This document shows, piece by piece, positions 14,255 through 18,989 of a stretch of 18,989 nucleotides of DNA. The position numbers were made by a program, and so were the translations under genes. The notes beneath the pieces are model-generated. The model saw only the letters and a list, made by a program, of their open reading frames with translations. It did not search any database and was not told where the DNA came from. Source of the DNA: Bacteroidales bacterium UBA1751 (GTDB taxonomy: Bacteria; Bacteroidota; Bacteroidia; Bacteroidales; UBA932); assembly GCA_002315995.1 (NCBI GenBank), contig DCHN01000050.1, positions 1-18,989 of the forward strand, read 5' to 3'. Position 1 is the first letter of the stretch. Each line of letters begins with the position of its first letter.

Positions 14255-16354
14255 CTATTTCTTTATAAGTCCGAGCTTCTCCATAAGAGCTTCAGGCTCC
14301 GGATCACGGCCGCGGAAGTTGCGGTAGAGAACGTCGGCGTCCTCAATGTCACCCCTTGAGAGGATGCAGTCGCGGAATCTTCCTGAAATCTCCTTGTTGA
14401 AGATACCGTTCTCCTTGAAGAGCTGGAATGCATCGGCCTCAAGAACTTCAGCCCACTTGTATGAGTAGTAGCCTGCTGAGTAGCCGCCTGCAAAGATATG
14501 CGAGAAGGTTGGCGAGAATGCTGTGCCGGCAACAATAGGTATAACTGCTGTAGGCCTCTTTATCTTGGTTTCAAACTCCTCTATGCTCTCTGAAGGAACT
14601 TCGGTGAGGGTGTGCCATGCCATATCAATTCTTCCAAAGTCAAGCTGGCGAATCTGGTAGTATCCTGCAAGGAAGTTCTTTGACTCAACAATCTTTTCAA
14701 TGTACTCCTGTGGAATAGCCTCGCCACTCTGGTAATGCTTTGCAAAGGTCTTGAGGAATTCAGGTTCGTATGCCCAGTTCTCATTTATCTGTGATGGAAG
14801 CTCTACGAAATCTCTTGCAACAGATGTTCCGGTAAGGGACTCATACTTGCCCTCTGCCAACATTCCGTGAAGGGCGTGTCCGAATTCGTGGAAGAGTGTT
14901 GTAACCTCGTCGAATGTAAGGAGCGATGGCTCGGTTTCGGTAGGCTTCGTGAAGTTCATAACAATTGAGATGAACGGTCTGCGCTCCACTCCATCTTTTG
15001 AGAATGACTGCCCGCGGAACTCTGTCATCCAAGCGCCGCCTCTCTTGCTTGCTCTTGGATAGAAATCGGTGTAAAGCAGGGCCATGTGACGGCCGTTAGC
15101 ATCGGTAACATCGAATACTTCAACATCTGGATGGTATCCCGGAATGTCAGGAGCCGGTGTGAACTTGAGACCATAGAGTGAATCTGCAAGTGCAAATACG
15201 GCATTCTTCACATTCTCCAGCTTGAAGTATGGCTTGAGCATCTGGTCATTTATTGAGTACTTCTCATCCTTGAGCTTTTCAGAGTAGTATGAGAAATCCC
15301 AAGGCATCATATCTCCCTCCTGGCTCTTGTTCATGTATGCCTTAACCTCAGCAACATCAGCTTTTGCAAAAGGCAGTGTCTGCCCGGTAAGTTTGTCAAT
15401 GAAAGAGAGCACTGTCTCCTTGTTCTTGGCCATCTTGTTTTCAAGGGTGCGGTCTGCATGTGTTGAATATCCCAGGAGGTTTGCTGCCTTGATTCTCAAC
15501 TCAACAATCTTCTTGATATTCTCCTCGTTGCTGAACTCTCCGCCAAGGGCAAGTGAAGTGTATGCCTTGTAAATCTCCTCCTTTCTGGCTCTGTTGGTGC
15601 TGTACTGGAGGAATGGAGCATAACTTGGACGCTGGAGTGTGAATACCCAACCTTCAAGATTCCTCTCCTTTGCCTCAGAGGAAGCAGAGTTCTTGACGAA
15701 GTCAGGAAGGTCAGCTATCTCAGTAGAATCAGTGATATGCATTATGAATGCGTTTGTGGCATCGAGGGCATTCTTTCCATACTGGAGGGATGCAAGCTCA
15801 AGCTCCTCGGCAATCTTTGCGAATTCAGCCTTCTTGTCTGCAGGAAGGTTTGCTCCGTTTCTCTCATATCCCTTGTAGGTCTGCTCAAGGAGCCTTGCAT
15901 CCTCCTGGTCGAGATTGAGGGAATCACGCATCTCCCAAACGGCCTTCACCCTCTGGAAAAGGGTGTCGTTGAGTTGAGTGTACATTGAGAATTTGGTAAG
16001 TTCCGGAGTCATCTCCTGAGCAACTCTCTCAAGTTCGTCATTGGTATCGGCCTCCTTTACGTTGAACATTATGCTGAGAATTCTGTTCAAATCCTCACCT
16101 GCATAGTTGAGCGCAAGAATGGTATTCTCGAATGTAGGTGCCTGCTCATTATTCTTTATGGCATCTACATCCTTGTATGCCTGCTCCAGGGCAATTTTTA
16201 TTGCCGGCTCATAATCCTCAACTTTTATTTTGTCAAACTGCGGAGCCCCGTACTTTACTGTGGACTCCTCCAAAAGCGGATTCTTCATCTCATTTGTGCA
16301 AGACAGCAAAATTGCTCCAAGGGCAACTGCCATAATAGTTGCTATTTTTCTCAT
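14255..16354 (-). CDS. dcp: Peptidyl-dipeptidase Dcp-like M3 metallopeptidase lipoprotein
   Basis: A 699-residue M3A zinc peptidase. The active site HEFGH is at 489-493 (His489, Glu490, His493), with the third ligand Glu518 in DFVELPSQINENWA, the stretch typical of Dcp rather than oligopeptidase A. Further conserved parts are FYPRASKRGGAWM and the C-terminal FAGGYSAGYYSYKWAE substrate-binding segment. Dcp removes C-terminal dipeptides from oligopeptides. Residues 1-19 form a lipoprotein signal (LLSC), so the enzyme is anchored outside the cytoplasm, probably facing the periplasm, for peptide scavenging. It starts 35 bases after the coiled-coil lipoprotein gene on the same strand and may be co-transcribed; no own -7 box was found in that gap. 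Confidence 0.94.
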   Translation of the reverse strand: MRKIATIMAVALGAILLSCTNEMKNPLLEESTVKYGAPQFDKIKVEDYEPAIKIALEQAYKDVDAIKNNEQAPTFENTILALNYAGEDLNRILSIMFNVKEADTNDELERVAQEMTPELTKFSMYTQLNDTLFQRVKAVWEMRDSLNLDQEDARLLEQTYKGYERNGANLPADKKAEFAKIAEELELASLQYGKNALDATNAFIMHITDSTEIADLPDFVKNSASSEAKERNLEGWVFTLQRPSYAPFLQYSTNRARKEEIYKAYTSLALGGEFSNEENIKKIVELRIKAANLLGYSTHADRTLENKMAKNKETVLSFIDKLTGQTLPFAKADVAEVKAYMNKSQEGDMMPWDFSYYSEKLKDEKYSINDQMLKPYFKLENVKNAVFALADSLYGLKFTPAPDIPGYHPDVEVFDVTDANGRHMALLYTDFYPRASKRGGAWMTEFRGQSFSKDGVERRPFISIVMNFTKPTETEPSLLTFDEVTTLFHEFGHALHGMLAEGKYESLTGTSVARDFVELPSQINENWAYEPEFLKTFAKHYQSGEAIPQEYIEKIVESKNFLAGYYQIRQLDFGRIDMAWHTLTEVPSESIEEFETKIKRPTAVIPIVAGTAFSPTFSHIFAGGYSAGYYSYKWAEVLEADAFQLFKENGIFNKEISGRFRDCILSRGDIEDADVLYRNFRGRDPEPEALMEKLGLIKK

Positions 16355-16389
16355 TGCTGATTCTTTTTTCTGTTAACCGAAGCGCTGGT

Positions 16390-17283
16390 TTACCACACCT
16401 GAATTACAAGGTATTTTGTCTTCTCCCAGAAGAGTTTTGAGTCAGTAATCTGAATCATTGTCTCTCCATTCTCTATTACCATCTTGTAGCTTGAGGAATC
16501 GTGTGTTGAGAGCAATTTTGCCTTGCTTGAATTTGTGTTGATTTCTGTAATGACTCTACGGTCAACTCTTACGAAATTCTCCTTGTTAGTCTTGTCTGAG
16601 ATTTTTGCAGCCTTGAAGAGACTTCCGCCTGAAAGAACGCCTGACTCCTTGAGCTCGCTCTTGGTTCCAACAACATAGTATACGGTATTGATCTCCTCAT
16701 CCTGGCTGGCAACCTGGCTCTTGAGAGCCTCGCTCTGGGTGCTCAGGTTCTGTACATCTGAAGATAGTGATGAAACTTTGTTTCCGAGTTCTGAAATCTG
16801 CTGTTTCTGTTCTGCAATTATTACATTCTTCTGAGCGAGCTCCTGCTCAAGGGTTGCTATTGTCTGAGACTGTTTCTCAAGCTGCTTCTGAAGTGAAGCC
16901 AATCTCTTTTTGTACTGGGCTGACTGGTATTTGTTCTCCTTTTCAAGCTTTGTAAGCTGCTCCTGATAAGAATTGAGAGCCTGCTGAATGATATTGATGT
17001 CATTCATTATTTGCTCTTTCTTTGAAGATGTAACGTTAAGGCCATCTTTGTTGGTTTGAACAGAGATGATGTTCTCGCTTTCGCGTATTGACTCAAGGCC
17101 ATCTTCAATACCATTGATTATTGCAAATACCTCATCAACCTCCTTATCCTGCTCAGCTTTGGCAGCCTGGAGTGAATCAAGTTGAGCCTGAAGGTCTTGG
17201 AATTTTTTGGATTTCTCCACACATCCTGAAAGGAGGAGTGTAAAACAACATGCAGCGAGTGCAAATGTGAAAATCTGTTTCAT
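16390..17283 (-). CDS. Coiled-coil lipoprotein, possible Cbp1-like family
   Basis: A 297-residue lipoprotein: signal peptide with lipobox LSGC (Cys21), a first helix with heptad-like Leu/Gln pattern (about 27-55), a long Gln/Lys/Glu/Leu-rich coiled coil (about 88-197), and a compact C-terminal domain of about 95 residues beginning VYYVVGTKSELK (201-212) and ending FWEKTKYLVIQVW. From memory this layout and tail match a conserved Bacteroidota family labelled Cbp1-like, after a collagen-binding protein of Bacteroides fragilis; that link is tentative. The residues after Cys21 (VEKSKK) are basic rather than acidic, arguing against surface export. The periplasmic coiled coil could instead bridge envelope layers. 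Start ATG 17283 gives a clean signal peptide. Confidence 0.78.
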   Translation of the reverse strand: MKQIFTFALAACCFTLLLSGCVEKSKKFQDLQAQLDSLQAAKAEQDKEVDEVFAIINGIEDGLESIRESENIISVQTNKDGLNVTSSKKEQIMNDINIIQQALNSYQEQLTKLEKENKYQSAQYKKRLASLQKQLEKQSQTIATLEQELAQKNVIIAEQKQQISELGNKVSSLSSDVQNLSTQSEALKSQVASQDEEINTVYYVVGTKSELKESGVLSGGSLFKAAKISDKTNKENFVRVDRRVITEINTNSSKAKLLSTHDSSSYKMVIENGETMIQITDSKLFWEKTKYLVIQVW

Positions 17284-17304
17284 ATTAGTGTAATTTTATT
17301 GATT

Positions 17305-17328
17305 GTTTCAATGAAACCGTAAATCGGT
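17305..17328 (-). promoter_or_regulatory. Overlapping small inverted repeats in the leader of the coiled-coil lipoprotein
   Basis: GTTTC/GAAAC (17305-17309 and 17313-17317, loop 3) and ACCG/CGGT (17316-17319 and 17325-17328, loop 5) overlap by two bases, so only one hairpin can form fully. They lie in the predicted leader, between the -7 box and ATG 17283. The stems are short and may be chance. Confidence 0.25.
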
Positions 17329-17336
17329 ACAAACCA

Positions 17337-17344
17337 CAAAGATA
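17337..17344 (-). promoter_or_regulatory. Bacteroidota -7 box for the coiled-coil lipoprotein gene
   Basis: The minus strand reads TATCTTTG, identical to the boxes of the GT5-like operon and of ftsX. It lies about 53 bases before ATG 17283, giving a leader near 45 bases. No clear -33 TTTG is visible. Confidence 0.5.
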
Positions 17345-17381
17345 TCAATAATATGAATACGTTATTATTTATATACACGGC

Positions 17382-17399
17382 TATAAACATTTATAAACG
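17382..17399. repeat. Short direct repeat TATAAAC, 10-bp period
   Basis: TATAAACA (17382-17389) and TATAAACG (17392-17399) are spaced by one helical turn, in the A/T-rich gap between the divergent coiled-coil lipoprotein and ssb genes. It could be a paired protein-binding site, but A/T-rich DNA yields such repeats by chance. Confidence 0.25.
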
Positions 17400-17476
17400 T
17401 GTAATCCACACAATTTCTTGAAGAGCTTCTTTTCCTTTGCGGTTACATGAATTATTAACCAAAAAATTTCAAAGCC

Positions 17477-17815
17477 ATGAATGAAAACAGTTTGAACAGG
17501 GTGGAACTCAAGGGAAACATTGGGATGGAGCCTAAAATCACAACAATTGAGGGAGGAGGCCAGGTTGCCAGATTCTCCGTTGCTACACATGAAATCTTCA
17601 AGGCCAGGGATGGCCAGTTGAAGGAGGAGGTAACCTGGCACAATGTGGTTGCCTGGACATCCAAGTCAATTTCAGACTTCAGTATGCTGAAGAAGGGAGC
17701 ATTCATTGAACTTCAGGGGAAACTGAGGTATCAGAAGTTCCGCACAATAGATGGGGAGGATAAAAACTATACGGAGATTCTTGCTCTGAAAATGGTGGTA
17801 CCACAGATGCAGTAG
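17477..17815 (+). CDS. ssb: Short single-stranded DNA-binding protein
   Basis: A 112-residue SSB: one OB fold with NRVELKGNIG, VARFSVATHE, TWHNVVAWTSK and LQGKLRYQKF, which are the conserved strands of bacterial SSB. It ends at VPQMQ immediately after the OB fold, so the Gly/Gln-rich linker and the acidic DDLPF-type tip that recruits partner proteins are missing. A full-length SSB should be encoded elsewhere; this looks like the second, tail-less type found in Bacteroidales. It is a single gene between the divergent coiled-coil lipoprotein and a hairpin terminator. The sequence TTCCTTTG (17432-17439) is a near match to a -7 box, but I would not rely on it. Confidence 0.88.
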   Translation: MNENSLNRVELKGNIGMEPKITTIEGGGQVARFSVATHEIFKARDGQLKEEVTWHNVVAWTSKSISDFSMLKKGAFIELQGKLRYQKFRTIDGEDKNYTEILALKMVVPQMQ

Positions 17816-17831
17816 TCGTATGTCTGTGCAA

Positions 17832-17864
17832 GGTTGCCCCTGTTGTTCATGTGCAGGGGCAACC
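17832..17864. terminator. Perfect 11-bp hairpin, bidirectional terminator
   Basis: GGTTGCCCCTG (17832-17842) pairs exactly with CAGGGGCAACC (17854-17864) around an 11-base loop, followed by CTTT on the plus strand. It lies between the convergent ssb stop (17815) and the zinc-ribbon stop (17868), filling the gap. It is the strongest hairpin I saw in the window. Confidence 0.8.
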
Positions 17865-17867
17865 CTT

Positions 17868-18065
17868 TCATCCTGATATAAGGGATTTCAGAAAGCGCAT
17901 CAGACCCCCAGCCCTCTTCACCAGAAATTTTGCATAGTGTCTCTTCCAGTAGCGTCTTTCGTTGTGATAGAATGTCCGGCACTCCGCGCTGCAGAACCGC
18001 TTGTCTTTTCTCCCTACAAACATCTTTCCGCAAACGGGACACTTTTTGCTCTTTGCACAGTTCAT
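17868..18065 (-). CDS. 65-residue zinc-ribbon protein
   Basis: A very small protein with a CPVCGK...RFCSAECR zinc-ribbon (CxxC-x13-CxxxC, about residues 9-30), followed by an aromatic/basic segment (FYHNERRYWKRHY) and a basic C-terminal helix. It resembles the N-terminal part of DUF2116-type Zn-ribbon proteins of Bacteroidota, which as I recall are longer. Nucleic-acid binding is plausible from the charge but unproven. I chose ATG 18065 over ATG 18086 because GGAGGAG lies 5 bases before it; the longer form would add seven residues. It converges on ssb, separated only by the hairpin. Confidence 0.75.
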   Translation of the reverse strand: MNCAKSKKCPVCGKMFVGRKDKRFCSAECRTFYHNERRYWKRHYAKFLVKRAGGLMRFLKSLISG

Positions 18066-18070
18066 TTTTT

Positions 18071-18077
18071 CTCCTCC
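18071..18077 (-). promoter_or_regulatory. Strong Shine-Dalgarno site of the zinc-ribbon gene
   Basis: The minus strand reads GGAGGAG with a 5-base A-rich spacer to ATG 18065. It decides the start of this gene and is unusually strong for a Bacteroidota ribosome site. Confidence 0.65.
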
Positions 18078-18187
18078 AGTTCTCATTCTGCATCTATTTT
18101 ACCTTGCCAAATTATGTAAAATATTCCTTTTGGGGGCCTTTTTCAGCGCAACGAAGCAAAATATACTTATTCTGATATTTTTTTGCG

Positions 18188-18195
18188 TAAATTTG
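18188..18195 (+). promoter_or_regulatory. Bacteroidota -7 box for cysS
   Basis: TAAATTTG matches TAnnTTTG and ends 22 bases before ATG 18218, predicting a leader of about 16 bases. No -33 TTTG is evident at the normal distance. Confidence 0.45.
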
Positions 18196-18217
18196 CAGGT
18201 TACAGAAATGATTTGTT

Positions 18218-18989
18218 ATGGAAAAAATTGAAAATGGACTTGAGAAGAGTTTTCTTATATACAACACACTGACTCGTCAGAAGGAGAGATTCAAACCTAT
18301 TGTTCCCGGTAGAGTAGGGTTGTATGTATGTGGTCCAACAGTATATGGTGATGCGCATCTTGGGCATGCCCGTCCCGCAATTACATTCGATGTTCTAGTA
18401 AGGCTTTTCAACAAGCTTGGATACAAGGTGAGATATGTGCGTAACATTACTGACGTGGGACACCTTGAGCATGATGCCGATGAGGGTGAGGACAAGATTG
18501 CAAAGAAGGCCCGCCTTGAGCAGGTGGAGCCAATGGAAATTGCTCACTATTACACTCTCCGTTTCAGGGAGGCTGTTGCAAAACTGAACACCCTTCCTCC
18601 AAGCATTGAACCTAATGCCAGCGGGCATATCATTGAGCAGATAGCTCTGGTAAAGAAGATTCTTGATGCAGGGTATGCCTATATAAGCAACGGTTCGGTA
18701 TATTTCGATGTTGTAGCCTACAACAAGAAGTTCAAATACGGAATTCTTTCAGGCAGGAATATTGACGAGCAGGATGCCAACACAAGGGAACTTGACGGTC
18801 AGAGCGACAAGCACGCATCCTTTGACTTCGCCCTCTGGAAAAAGGCACAGCCTGAGCATATCATGCGCTGGCCTTCCCCTTGGTCGGACGGTTTTCCGGG
18901 GTGGCATCTCGAGTGCTCGGCCATGAGTGAGAAGTATCTTGGAAAGGAGTTTGACATACATGGTGGCGGAATGGATCTCATGTTCCCTC
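18218..18989 (+). CDS. cysS: Cysteinyl-tRNA synthetase, 5' part (cut by window edge)
   Basis: The first 257 residues of a class I aminoacyl-tRNA synthetase that charges tRNA-Cys; the full enzyme has roughly 460-500. Visible are LYVCGPTVYGDAHLGHAR, with zinc ligand Cys38 and the HIGH signature as HLGH (47-50), VRNITDVGH, the SDKHASFDFALWK stretch, and WHLECSAM with zinc ligand Cys233, ending in IHGGGMDLMFP just before the expected HHENE. The KMSKS loop and anticodon-binding domain lie beyond the right edge. ATG 18218 gives a short N-terminal extension before the fold and follows a likely promoter. No frameshift is seen. Confidence 0.96.
   Translation, partial: MEKIENGLEKSFLIYNTLTRQKERFKPIVPGRVGLYVCGPTVYGDAHLGHARPAITFDVLVRLFNKLGYKVRYVRNITDVGHLEHDADEGEDKIAKKARLEQVEPMEIAHYYTLRFREAVAKLNTLPPSIEPNASGHIIEQIALVKKILDAGYAYISNGSVYFDVVAYNKKFKYGILSGRNIDEQDANTRELDGQSDKHASFDFALWKKAQPEHIMRWPSPWSDGFPGWHLECSAMSEKYLGKEFDIHGGGMDLMFP

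Noticed and set aside
16375..16390. Imperfect inverted repeat AACC-GAAGCGCT-GGTT between the coiled-coil and dipeptidase genes
   Set aside because: The stem is only four base pairs with an eight-base loop, too weak to call a terminator or operator.
1..18989. Prophage, insertion sequence, CRISPR, toxin-antitoxin or other defence island
   Set aside because: No transposase, integrase, terminal inverted repeats, repeat-spacer pattern, or typical defence domain was seen; almost every base belongs to housekeeping or envelope genes.

Overview
This window is a stretch of a Bacteroidota chromosome, most likely order Bacteroidales and probably an uncultured gut-type lineage; the genus cannot be fixed from the sequence. 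The evidence is gene content typical of the phylum (a DUF4270 lipoprotein next to a short GT5-like glycogen/starch synthase domain protein, the ftsX-DUF3098-uppP run, a mutL-rhomboid run, a DUF5009/HGSNAT-like acyltransferase), repeated Bacteroidota -7 promoter boxes of the form TAnnTTTG, and Bacteroidota-style lipoprotein signal peptides. Coding density is high and there is no sign of a phage, transposon, CRISPR array, tRNA or rRNA. No gene-free stretch exceeds 300 bases; the longest, about 190 bases before ssb, holds a promoter and small inverted and direct repeats. Bases 1-63 hold no gene or element I can identify.

Layout. (1) 64-522, minus: a small SPOR-domain lipoprotein, divergent from (2) a plus-strand operon at 655-3941: a small membrane protein, mutL, a rhomboid protease and a YfcE-type phosphodiesterase. 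(3) A minus-strand operon reading leftward from 6875 to 3960: HGSNAT-like membrane acyltransferase, a membrane-anchored endonuclease/exonuclease/phosphatase protein, and tsaC (t6A synthesis). (4) 7023-8651, plus: a YifB/ComM AAA ATPase, overlapping the 3' end of (5) a minus-strand operon reading from 11324 to 8620: GT5-like protein, DUF4270 lipoprotein, tsaE. (6) A plus-strand envelope operon at 11414-14190: ftsX, DUF3098, uppP, lpxH. (7) Minus strand, 17283 to 14255: a coiled-coil lipoprotein and a Dcp-type M3 dipeptidase lipoprotein. (8) 17477-17815, plus: a short ssb, facing a 65-residue zinc-ribbon protein (minus, 17868-18065) across a perfect 11-bp hairpin. (9) 18218 to the right edge: cysS, truncated by the window.

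The themes are envelope upkeep (SPOR protein, FtsX, UppP, LpxH, acyltransferase, lipoproteins), t6A tRNA modification (tsaC and tsaE in separate operons) and DNA metabolism (MutL, YifB, SSB). I see no obvious new defence or mobile system. The best leads are a MutL whose C-terminal endonuclease motifs are all degenerate, the translationally coupled GT5-like/DUF4270 pair of unknown function, the uncharacterised small membrane protein directly before mutL, a nearly leaderless ftsX transcript, and unusually strong Shine-Dalgarno sequences before uppP and the zinc-ribbon gene in a phylum where such sites are normally little used.
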